From Paracamarosporium sp. OC-R06-R3 (Eukaryota > Ascomycota > Dothideomycetes > Pleosporales > Didymosphaeriaceae): 64,000 nucleotides of DNA. Of the stretch, positions 44,074 through 53,396 are shown piece by piece (positions within the stretch are counted from its first letter, which is position 1; the number at the start of each line of letters is the position of its first letter). Position numbers and translations under genes: made by a program. Where the stretch lies: NCBI GenBank assembly GCA_019828545.1, contig JACVRA010000179.1, positions 203,191 to 267,190 of the forward strand. The letters run 5' to 3'. The notes beneath the pieces are model-generated. The model saw only the letters and a program-made list of their open reading frames with translations. It ran no database searches and was not told where the DNA came from.

Positions 44074-45802
44074 ATGTCTGTCTACGAAAACGCTATTACT
44101 CCGGGCCACTTCAGGGTCGCAGGAAAGGAATTCCCAAACATCTCGTGGTGGAACAAGAAGAACCTCAGGAACACCTACTTCCTGCTCACTCTCGCCATCT
44201 TGACCTCTGCTACCAACGGTTACGATGGATCCATGGTTAACGGTCTTCTTTCCTTGGACCAATTCATCGATTGTAAGAATTTTGTCTTGACAGTTAGGCC
44301 AGTTGAACTGATGATCCCCAGACATGCACCACCCCTCTGGTTCTATCAAAGGTCTCTTCTCCGGCATCATGTCCCTCGGTTCATTCGTTGCCTTGCCTGT
44401 CATCCCTTATATTGCTGACGGTTTGGGTCGACGATGGGGCATCTGCATCGGCTCCATCATTATGATTTTGGCTGTCGTTCTCCAAAGCGCTTCAGTCAAC
44501 TTCCAAATGTTCGTGGCTGCCCGCTTCTTCCTTGGATTGGGTGTCGCTATTGCCCACGGATCTGCTCCTCTTTTGATCACGGAGCTTTGCCACCCACAGC
44601 ACCGTGCTATCTTCACTACAATCTACAACACAACCTGGTAAGTTTGATTAGAGGAGTATGGTTTGATTATGCTAATACTCTATAGGTATGTCGGATCTAT
44701 TGTAGCCGCCTGGCTCACATATGGCACCAACAACATCAACAGCCAGTGGTCGTGGCGCATTCCCTCTATCATCCAGGCTCTGCCCTCGATCCTCCAGATT
44801 ACCTGCGTCTGGTTTGTTCCAGAGTCGCCTCGTTGGTACATCTCAAAGGGTCAGCAGGAAAAGGCTCTATCTGTCCTCGCGCACGTCCACGCCGAAGGAG
44901 ACGCCAACGACGAGGTTGTCCAGTTGGAATACGAAGAAATCAGGGAGACCATTGCCATTGAGAAGGAGGCCGAGCAAACCGGCTGGCTTGAGATCTTCAA
45001 GACTAAAGGCAACCGCCATAGGTTTATCATTTTGGTGTCTGCTGGTTTCTTCTCGCAATGGTCCGGCAATGGCCTCGTTTCTTACTATATCAGCGGTGTA
45101 CTCGACACTATTGGCATCACTGATCCCGACATGCAACTCAAGATCAACGGAGTTCTCAATATCTGGAACTGTCTTGTTGCCACGACTATGTGTATGTCTA
45201 ACCATTACCCGTAACAACGTGTAGCAACACTAACCAAACTAGGTTTCTTCGTCGACAAGGTCGGTCGCCGCCCACTCTTCCTGATTTCGACCGCCGGAAT
45301 GTGCATGTCCTTCGTCATTTGGACAATCCTTTCTGAGCGCTTTGCCGCCACACACGTCAAGGCCAACGGTAGCGCTGTCGTTTTCATGATCTTCCTCTAC
45401 TACACCTTCTACAACATCGCCTGGTCCGGTCTCCTGGTCGGTTACACTGTTGAAATCTTGCCATACTCCATCCGCGCCAAGGCTATGTGCTACATGTTCG
45501 CCTGCGTCGACCTCGCACTATTCTTCAACACCTACATCAACCCCATTGCTCTCGACAACATCGCCTGGAAATACTACATCGTTTACTGCGTCTGGCTCGC
45601 ATTCGAGCTCGTCGTCGTGTACTTCTTCTACATTGAGACCAAAAACACTCCGCTTGAGGAAATTGCTCGTCACTTCGATGGTGATGCTGCTCTGGTTGGT
45701 GGAAATGCCGCAACTGAGAAGGGTCGTATTATTGAGAGTGAGATTCAAGAGAAGAAGGTGGCTACTGTTACGGAGGAGCGTATTGGAACACCCTCATTGT
45801 AG
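44074..45802 (+). CDS. MFS sugar transporter, lactose-permease-like (526 aa)
   Basis: Exons 44074-44272, 44322-44637, 44686-45191, 45243-45802. Twelve membrane helices with signatures of the fungal sugar porter branch annotated as lactose permease/hexose transporter: TSATNGYDGSMVNGLLSL, DGLGRRWGI, RFFLGLGVAIAHGSAPLLITEL, NNINSQWSWRIPSIIQ, FVPESPRWYISKGQ, QWSGNGLVSYYI, DKVGRRPLF, YTVEILPYSIRAKA and IETKNTPLEEIARHFDG. Codon use in this gene is strongly biased to C-ending codons compared with its neighbours, suggesting high expression. The cytoplasmic C-terminus ends EERIGTPSL. Upstream CreA-like sites fit sugar control. Confidence 0.92.
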
Positions 45803-47553
45803 AGTTGAGTCTATAGGCTGAGTGCACTGGAGAATGTCGTTGTAATGTTTGCGAGAGATTAGTACTATACCCAATCTACCCTATCTACACCCAAATCACT
45901 TGGTTCATCGTTTCTATTCAATACCCAAGATACGTGCTCTTGAACAAAAGCTATGCTTGCGGCACATAGATGAGTCTGTTCTGCCACTACATTGTTTCTA
46001 GGATATCAACAACGGAGCCTCATGTCCTTGGAATTGCCCAAGTAATATCGCGACCGACGATCTCGGCACCGCCAACCGCTTTTCCAGTTATCCACGCGCC
46101 GGGGTCGTCGCATCAACCAGGGTCTCAATAAAGACAGGGCTGCAACGCCTAGATACCCATGCGGTTAACAGGCCCAACAAAGCCTTCCGTGCATATTACG
46201 CGCTCACCGCATTGACAGCTTCCTTTTCTGCACACCATGCATACTCCAACGCAATACTCAAAATGAGACATGTCTTTACTGTGGTACACTTTCATAAAGG
46301 TCGGACGCGGCCCATGCCGTGCCGCAATGAACGGTTGCAGGCTCCTTCGGCTCCGTTCGAAGCTCCTTCCGGCCGTAGATACACACTCATGCACGACTGC
46401 GGCGGGCTAGGCATTGGATCCCGGGATCACCACCTATCATACATCCTCCGAGATGTTCTAGAAAACATCTACAGCGGCTGGAGCCGCCCCCGCGTACCCA
46501 CCAAGCACCAATTGGACACTGAGCTCCTTATCTGGTTCACCTTGGCTTGGCTGTCTGCATGTGAGGTGCAGATTGTAGCGCGCCACGTGCGGAGTATCGC
46601 GTAGAGGTGGAGTAGCCGTCTTTGCGCTGATGAAGTTCGGGAAGTCCGTGGGGGTGTGCTATTGGTCGGGTAATTTGAACGCGTCGACTTGCATGCATAG
46701 ACACACCCGTTGAAAAGATACCTGCGACGTTGGTTTCTCATCCACCTTAGACTCACGATTGGGGAGACATGGAAGACCAGGAATCATCATCCTTTTGCCA
46801 TTTTTTGCGTGGCCGTTTGAAATCATCGTTTTGATGTATTTGGTTTTCGTCAATTAGTGTAAAGTGCGGAGGAACAACGCAACAGAGGGAAAAGCTCGTC
46901 TCTGAGATTGTGTGCTATTGTTTCTCGGACTTACGTGCGTATTTGTTCTGAAGCAACACATCGTAGGCTGAATTTTCCAGCAGGAACTCGTTGTATCACC
47001 TGATTCTATTGAACACTTAAGCGAGCTTTCCCCTCCTGCGCGAAAATGCGTGGTTGTTGCCGGGTCTTAGATGACTGCTCTGAGCAAATATGTCTCAGTT
47101 CAAATTAGGCATCATGAAGCGAACGCTAAGATTGCAGACTGCAGGTCATACCTGCTGGGTCGTGAGCTGAGTTTACTCGTGCTTCATTAGCTGGACCCTT
47201 ACTCGTTGGTTGCCTGAAGTTTGGACACTCTAGGCCGATATGCTAGGCATCGGAGCCATCCGTCCGCTGTGGACAGCGGCGCTGGGGACAAGGGTAGTGG
47301 TGAGGGAAGGGAACTTACATCAAACGGGGCGCATCATTTTGTTCACTGGTCTACAATGCCGGCTACTATCACTCTAATTCCCATAAACATTGATAAGCTA
47401 CCTATTCTCATTAGTGATGGAGAACTTTTTGCTCTTAAGATATTTTGATAGTCCAGTACCCCACTTTCCGGTCGGGAAGCTCAGTAGACAGTAAAAGGTA
47501 CAGGGCAAACGATCGTCAAACATCCGACTTCCCTCCGATACTACCTATCTTAT
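45803..47553. other. Gene-free region between the transporter and the lipase
   Basis: 1.75 kb at a convergent junction. No ORF, RNA or repeat is recognised on either strand; frames near 46212-46604 carry no domain. Confidence 0.55.
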
Positions 47554-48984
47554 TCAAGCTACCGTATAATCTTGCACAGCAAGTTCCAGATAATACTTCA
47601 GCTCTTTCTGATAGCTTTCTACCCTCCTCAATGGCTGATGATGCTCCTCCGTACATCCTTGAGGGGCATTCTTCCCCATGAACCGATCTTCGATCCACTG
47701 CAACCAAATCTGCTGCGCAGCATTTAGCACTGGAACATGCGATGCACCTTCGAATGTCGTATATTGTATTTGACTCCTGGGATACATGACACATGTCTCG
47801 TTTACAGCTTTTGATACGCCGTTGGTAGGGACGACATAATCGCCAGTTCCCTGAACTACTAGCATGGGGCCGGAGATAGGCTTGCGACTTGGATTACTGA
47901 TGTTGCTGTATGCTCGAAGATACCAATTTTCTCCCCAATTTGGTTTAACAAGCCCTTCGGCCTGGGCAACAAGCTGCGCACTGACTGAATTGCATCCGGA
48001 GAGCTCTTCTAGGAGTTGTAGCTTCTTGACGCCTTCAAGCTCAAACCATTCGGAGTAGTTGAATGAAGGGAAGATGCTGCTGATCCCGCGCGCGATGAAA
48101 GGAGCCACGGCCACGGCACCAGTAGCTCTAATGTTTTCGTAGGTATCCGGGTCAGGGCTTCCAGCTACAGTACCTAGATAACCCTCTACGGGCGTAACTG
48201 ACTGTCGGTGTGCAGTTGCCCACGCTGCACCTCCACCTTGCGAATGGCCCATGGTTACGAACTGTTTCGATAGCTCAGGAAAGGCTACTTTTGCTGCTTG
48301 AATGGCATAGAATAGATCGTTGGCCGCAGCTGGATGCGCGAGGTACTGATGCACAACCGGTTTCCCTTCTGCAGTATGATTAATACCAAGCCCAGCGTAG
48401 TCTGGTGCAACCACTGCGTATCCTTGTAGAGCGAGGACAAATGGTGCTGAGAATTGGTACCAAAGGTTCCGGATATGACTCGGGGCGCATTCACCAAACG
48501 CACCACTTGTGCCATGCCCCCATGCAACTGCCGGCACACCAGTTATGTTGAGAGAAGAACCTGGAAATTGTTTCGCTTGCCATGGCCAGAGGATATACGC
48601 TGAGGCGGGAACCGTGGAACCGTTGTAGTCCGCAGAAGTGAAGAGAATACGAGACAGGGCCAAGTTCGGAGCAAGCGTATATAAAGATGTATTTATGTAT
48701 TCTTCTACCCGTAGGAGGGTTCCTGGTGGCGTGGACGAATTGACTGGCGGTGGCTGGTATAACCAATCTTCACCAACTGAGCCTGTTGCCCAATTCGTTC
48801 GCTCGACGTTTAAGGCTACTTCCACATTATGGGCCACGGAATCTGATATATTCGCAGCGTCAATTTGTGCTGAAGTAAGTGTGTAGCTGGAGTTGAACGC
48901 ATTATTCTGGATTTGTAATAACTCTTGGGCTTTCAACGTCCAAGCAAAAGCTCCATGTATAAAAAAACATGTGATACGAACCAT
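47554..48984 (-). CDS. Secretory lipase family protein (476 aa)
   Basis: Single exon on the minus strand. An N-terminal signal peptide (MVRITCFFIHGAFAWTLKAQ) precedes an alpha/beta hydrolase of the fungal secretory lipase (LIP) family. Signatures: VPAVAWGHGTSG, GYAVVAPDYAGLG, nucleophile elbow GHSQGGG with S248, APFIARGI, and the C-terminal GPMLVVQGTGDYVVPTNG (acid Asp) and FEGASHVPVL (His). Many N-glycosylation sequons support secretion. Family members hydrolyse triacylglycerols or other esters outside the cell. Its neighbours, a Zn2Cys6 regulator and a secreted amidohydrolase, suggest an extracellular catabolic group. Confidence 0.92.
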   Translation of the reverse strand: MVRITCFFIHGAFAWTLKAQELLQIQNNAFNSSYTLTSAQIDAANISDSVAHNVEVALNVERTNWATGSVGEDWLYQPPPVNSSTPPGTLLRVEEYINTSLYTLAPNLALSRILFTSADYNGSTVPASAYILWPWQAKQFPGSSLNITGVPAVAWGHGTSGAFGECAPSHIRNLWYQFSAPFVLALQGYAVVAPDYAGLGINHTAEGKPVVHQYLAHPAAANDLFYAIQAAKVAFPELSKQFVTMGHSQGGGAAWATAHRQSVTPVEGYLGTVAGSPDPDTYENIRATGAVAVAPFIARGISSIFPSFNYSEWFELEGVKKLQLLEELSGCNSVSAQLVAQAEGLVKPNWGENWYLRAYSNISNPSRKPISGPMLVVQGTGDYVVPTNGVSKAVNETCVMYPRSQIQYTTFEGASHVPVLNAAQQIWLQWIEDRFMGKNAPQGCTEEHHQPLRRVESYQKELKYYLELAVQDYTVA

Positions 48985-49720
48985 ATTGGAGATGTAATCG
49001 ACAGCTGCGAGGCTGAGAAGTACAAGCTCAAACGTACCAGATGCACTCTATCTGACCTCAAATAGAGATTTTTTGCAGCGTCATGGAGGGGTTATACTCA
49101 CGCGCACAGGTAGCCCAAAGGTCGCGTCGTTTGCCACCAAAGCTTAATTGAACAGATCTTCCTACATTAAACGAGTGAGAAGATGCAATTGGCTGTAGGG
49201 AGATCTTTTGAGCACAGGATCTTTGGACTAGTGGTCTCCCTTACGCTCTGCGAGTGCTACGATAGGACAAGTGCGGGGTTGTGCTTACTGAGTTTTGTAT
49301 TCTGGATGGACATCCTAGTATGCTCACGTATGCTACCGGCAAGGTAACACGTCGGCCTTCCGTATCTGGTTAGTACCAGTCATGGATGTAAATGGATGTA
49401 TGCACAGGTGCGTCTCAAAACTTGCGATATGGGGAATCATAAGGATTTGAATAGTGAAATGCTCTTTGTGTCTTGCCTTTCTCTATGCCCGTTGATGGAA
49501 AAAGGGGCAAGTTCTAGCCCAATGCAACCTGCTGGGTTGGAATTGCCGACTTAGCATGGCATCTATCAGCGCAGTATCAGACCCACCAATCCCATTCTGT
49601 CCGGCAGTACATTTAAGTTCTCCACTCAAGATATGTGGCTAGTGGTATCTAGAGCGACTCCAGTTGAGGCAGATCAGTCATGCCGATATGCTCAATTGAT
49701 CCGAAGGCGGCCCATTGGTT
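48985..49720. other. Intergenic: lipase promoter, regulator 3' region
   Basis: 736 nt between two minus-strand genes; nothing is recognised apart from the expected promoter of the lipase. Confidence 0.5.
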
Positions 49721-51155
49721 CTACTTGCAATGGAATACAGATTCTGTGATAACCCGATAGGAACTAGCTGCTGGGACATTATCTACAATATGGGATCCAG
49801 CATAGCCGCTGCTGCTGAACAGTTCGTTACGTTCGGCGTACAGAATAGAGATTGGCCATACTTTCAATCTGTCCCACTCCTGCGACAACTTTTTCATAAC
49901 ATGGTCAGCTGTACCTAAATATGAAGATGTAAAGTCAGTAGGCAACTCTGATGAGAAAATAGGAAAGCATGATGATACGTACGAATGAGCCATATCTCCA
50001 AAAACCAGCGCGAAGGTGCCAACCGCATGATAGCTAGCCAGTGCAGTAGCAGTATAAGAGCTAGTGGCTCTTCATCTTTCAGCGCCTTCATGAAGTTTGC
50101 ATCCAGAACAGCAGGCCAATAGATATAGTGACTCCAACGCCGGGGTCGGCCTTCACATAACGCGACCCAATCTTTCAGAGATTGCATCGCCATGTGCATG
50201 CAATTGCCGTGGACCGGAATGCAATCACTTCTATCAATCATAAATTCAAGAAAAGTCAAAGCATCTTTCAGTCCGTGGTCGTGCATCTTTTCACTTTCTG
50301 TCAAGGTTGTTCGCTCTTTTACTAGAGGCCACATCTGGCTTGACCTCAACCAGTCTCCTAAGCTGTTGTCGATGTCACGAGAAGTTCTTAAGACCTGAAA
50401 CATCTCGAAGTAGTCGAAGAACAGGTCTGGGCAGGTAGCCTGCATTGCTAATTGACAGACAATGATAGAGATCGCGAAGCCCAGGAAAACGGGCCAGTTG
50501 TGCTCTGTGATTTCGGGTGTCATGGAGCTGAAAAGTTTGGACGCTTTGATATGATGTTGATAAGATATCTCGAGAGTTTTGCTTTTCACATCAAGGTTTG
50601 TGTTGCAGTGACTGTGCTGTAGCAGATGTAAAGCAGTGAGGCTGTGCCACAAAAAGCCACTGTCAGCGAGAATACTGCTCTCGATCGACGTACGCCATAG
50701 CATTATTTCTCGTGCTGACGCAGGCCGCATCTCATTCATGACCTGTTTTAGGAGTGCTGACAGAAGAACAGGTTGAGAAATGGGGATACGATGGACTAGG
50801 CCTTGTGGTCCAGATCCAATAGAGAACTGCACCTAAACGCAAGTGTACGATAAGAACCAATCCCGGCAACAAGATTTCGAAACCACTTACAATGGGCAAA
50901 ACTTGTGGAATGGGAATAGTGTACGAGGCGTTCTCCACACCTTCCCCATGATACGAGCATATTTCCTTACGACGGCTACAGTGATTGCATACAGGACGTT
51001 GCATGTTGCACTAGTTTTCGTTAGTCGAAAAAAGATCCATTTTTCAAACGCAAGCCTACCTTTACACGCCTTTCTTTGCATCGTTTACATCCATGACGAC
51101 TCTTTTGGTGGAACGCACGAGAGCCGGAGCTTGATGCGGACGAGTGGCGAGACAT
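49721..51155 (-). CDS. Zn2Cys6 fungal transcription factor (419 aa)
   Basis: Exons on the minus strand: 51155-51060, 51010-50891, 50832-49983, 49914-49721. The DNA-binding domain is split by intron 1: SRHGCKRCKERRVK|CNMQRPVCNHCSRRKEICSY gives the spacing CX2CX6CX6CX2CX6C, an intact binuclear cluster. A short Ser-rich start (MSRHSSASSSGS) precedes it. The middle region (VLLSALLKQVMNEMRPASAREI, LWHSLTALHLLQHS) is a helical regulatory domain typical of compact fungal regulators such as the UPC2/sterol-regulator-like group. The protein is short but complete. It is transcribed divergently from the secreted amidohydrolase gene, its most likely target along with the lipase; this is inferred from position only. 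Confidence 0.88.
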
Positions 51156-51801
51156 GCTGTCGTGTGATCTCGATCAGAATATCTTCTCTCCTGCACCTGA
51201 TATGGGGTTTACCAACTGCCATTGCGAGGCTGCTGGTGGGGAAATGTGGTGGTAAGCTTACCAGGGCACGGTGCTCGGGTGCTGCCGGAGTCGCGCTTGG
51301 TAAAGCACGTGGAGACGCTAATGCGGCTACCCACTAGTGTACGATGCTGCTTGCGGTCATCAAGGGGCGCGGCCACTCACGCGTACTTAGCTACGTACTA
51401 CTGCCAAACTTTCGAATGCTACACGGAGACAAATCAGCATATATCCATGCTTTTACATATTACACGCGTCGAGTTCGGTGCCGGCCAGTGGCAAAAGGTA
51501 ACAACATGACTCTGATCGCCACAATTAGTGAACGAAACAATAAGCTCCGCCTCCTTGTTACATCAACTATGAGGTAAACTGAAAATCTAATTGTCTTACA
51601 ATGAAGATTTGCATAGCTTCGTAGTTCGCACTAGACTGCTTCACAATGAGGTCTTTCGCAGCTTACCGTCCTCCATCCAAGCATTGGTCCCTGCATTATT
51701 GGAAAAAGCATATAAGAAGCCCGGGAAAATGCAAACTCAGGAGCACGACATCAGTTTCATCCTATCCGTGAAGGCCATCACTGACTCACTTCCGACTGAC
51801 G
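51156..51801. promoter_or_regulatory. Divergent promoter, Zn2Cys6 regulator / amidohydrolase
   Basis: 646 bp between divergent start codons. It probably contains both promoters. I see no unequivocal CGG(N)nCCG palindrome. An open frame at 51591-51956 overlaps the amidohydrolase start in another frame and is not a gene. Confidence 0.5.
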
Positions 51802-53064
51802 ATGAGAGTCAACGCTCCCCTACTCCTCGCTCTTTCTTGGGCATCTTCCGCTTCAGGATGCCTCTCTCATGTCGAAGCTATTCCCCGCAATGGTTCGCCT
51901 TTGAATCACCGTTCTTACTTACTTCCTGTCGGCAGAACAGCCATAGCGGACGTTAGAGTGTTCAATGGCGTCGAATTCACACCACCTCAAACAATCGTTA
52001 TTGAAGACGGCCACATCGGAAGCTTCGATGCACGTAGTTCAAACGTCACCATCGACGGGACTGGCAAGTTTCTAATTCCTGGCCTCATGGATAGCCATAT
52101 ACATCTGAATGCGCCTAACGACCTCGAAATCTTGACCTCGTACGGGATAACCACTGCATTCCAGATGTCCTGTTTCAACTACACACTTTGCGATATGTAT
52201 AGAGGACATACAGGCCTCTGTGACTTTTATACTGCAGGAGTCGCAGCCGTCGGAAATGGTAGTTCACATTCTAGGCAGTTCCACGTACCTCCCTCCCTCC
52301 TGTGGTACCCCAACTCGAGTGCCGTGGAATATGTTGACAACGCATTCAATAACGGCTCAGATTATTATAAGATCACGGTGGAGAAGGACGGACCAACGCT
52401 ACGATCCCAACTTGACCTCGTCCAAGCCGTGCATAACCTGGGAAAGCAGACCATGTCGCACGCATCTACGATGGACGATTACATCCAAGCCATCAAGTCT
52501 GGTACCAATGGTCTACAACATATCCCACAAGACGGCTTCTTTAATGCCTCAACGATCCTCAAGATGAAGCAGCAACACCAGTTCGTCACTCCAACGATGA
52601 CCGTCTTCCATTATGGGCTTGTCGAGGACCCGTCGATAGGTATCCAGCTTGGCTCCCACAATGGATCAAATTTCAGCTACGTCCGCGCCAACGTCGCTCT
52701 TTTAAACTCTTTTGGGGTTCCAATACTCGCTGGTACAGACTCGATTGGGCAGATCCAGGGCGCATATAGTACGCTGATGTTGCCGCATGGAGAGACGCTG
52801 CACCGTGAGCTGCAACTGCTGGTCGATGCTGGGCTTAGTGAAGCAGAGGCAATCAATGCTGCTACCAGCGTTCCGGCTCTATGGCATCGGAAGTTCGACC
52901 GCGGGATCATTGCGCCGGGCAAGCGCGCAGACCTGTTATTACTCAATAGCAACCCGCTCGAGTGTATCAATAACACCATGGATATCTCGCGCGTATGGGT
53001 CAAAGGAATCGAATACACGAATGTGACGAGGAATCGGGACGCTTGGGCAAATCAGGTGCAATGA
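51802..53064 (+). CDS. Secreted metal-dependent amidohydrolase (420 aa)
   Basis: Single exon. A signal peptide (MRVNAPLLLALSWASSASG) leads into an amidohydrolase-superfamily barrel of the imidazolonepropionase-like/prolidase-like type. Metal and catalytic residues visible: H99 and H101 in SHIHL, K190 in YYKITVE (likely carboxylated bridging Lys), H220 in MSHAS, H240 in LQHIP and D313 in AGTDS. The flanking small beta-sandwich strands (VFNGVEFTPPQTIVIEDG; GIIAPGKRADLLLLNSNPL) are complete. About ten N-glycosylation sequons suggest extracellular action. Members hydrolyse amide, lactone or dipeptide bonds, including some mycotoxins; the substrate is unknown here. Confidence 0.9.
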   Translation: MRVNAPLLLALSWASSASGCLSHVEAIPRNGSPLNHRSYLLPVGRTAIADVRVFNGVEFTPPQTIVIEDGHIGSFDARSSNVTIDGTGKFLIPGLMDSHIHLNAPNDLEILTSYGITTAFQMSCFNYTLCDMYRGHTGLCDFYTAGVAAVGNGSSHSRQFHVPPSLLWYPNSSAVEYVDNAFNNGSDYYKITVEKDGPTLRSQLDLVQAVHNLGKQTMSHASTMDDYIQAIKSGTNGLQHIPQDGFFNASTILKMKQQHQFVTPTMTVFHYGLVEDPSIGIQLGSHNGSNFSYVRANVALLNSFGVPILAGTDSIGQIQGAYSTLMLPHGETLHRELQLLVDAGLSEAEAINAATSVPALWHRKFDRGIIAPGKRADLLLLNSNPLECINNTMDISRVWVKGIEYTNVTRNRDAWANQVQ

Positions 53065-53373
53065 ACGGTGTCGATGGAATACAAATGCTACGATGAACAG
53101 AGATGCTTGGTCACAAGGCCACCAGCACATTATGTGTAGAGTAAACATGGAATGCCTTGGTATACGGTGGAACCTATAGCGTGGTTTACCAGGAAAAGAC
53201 ACAGCACAAAGATATGAAGTTGAACGTGTTAGGGTTTTTAAATTTTTTCAATTTTTTTTTTCTTTTTCTTTTTTCCAACCCCCACACTATCCTGAGCTAC
53301 AAAAACAAAAACAAAAACAAACTTATCCCATCTCTAATAAACGTACACATCCCCATAGGCGCAACCGTCGCTT
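53065..53373. other. Convergent 3' spacer with T-runs
   Basis: 309 nt between converging genes. It contains long T-rich and A-rich runs (T tracts at 53243-53275, CAAAAACAAAAAC at 53300-53320), which probably hold the poly(A) signals of both genes, and the left arm of the hairpin described separately. Confidence 0.55.
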
Positions 53374-53396
53374 CTAATTGCGACGGTTGCGCCTAT
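53355..53396. repeat. Perfect 17-bp inverted repeat enclosing a stop codon
   Basis: The left arm ATAGGCGCAACCGTCGC (53355-53371) and its exact reverse complement (53380-53396) flank an 8-nt loop (53372-53379). The TAG stop codon of the minus-strand gene lies in the loop at 53376-53374, so the last codons form one arm and the first 3' UTR bases the other. Confidence 0.95.
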
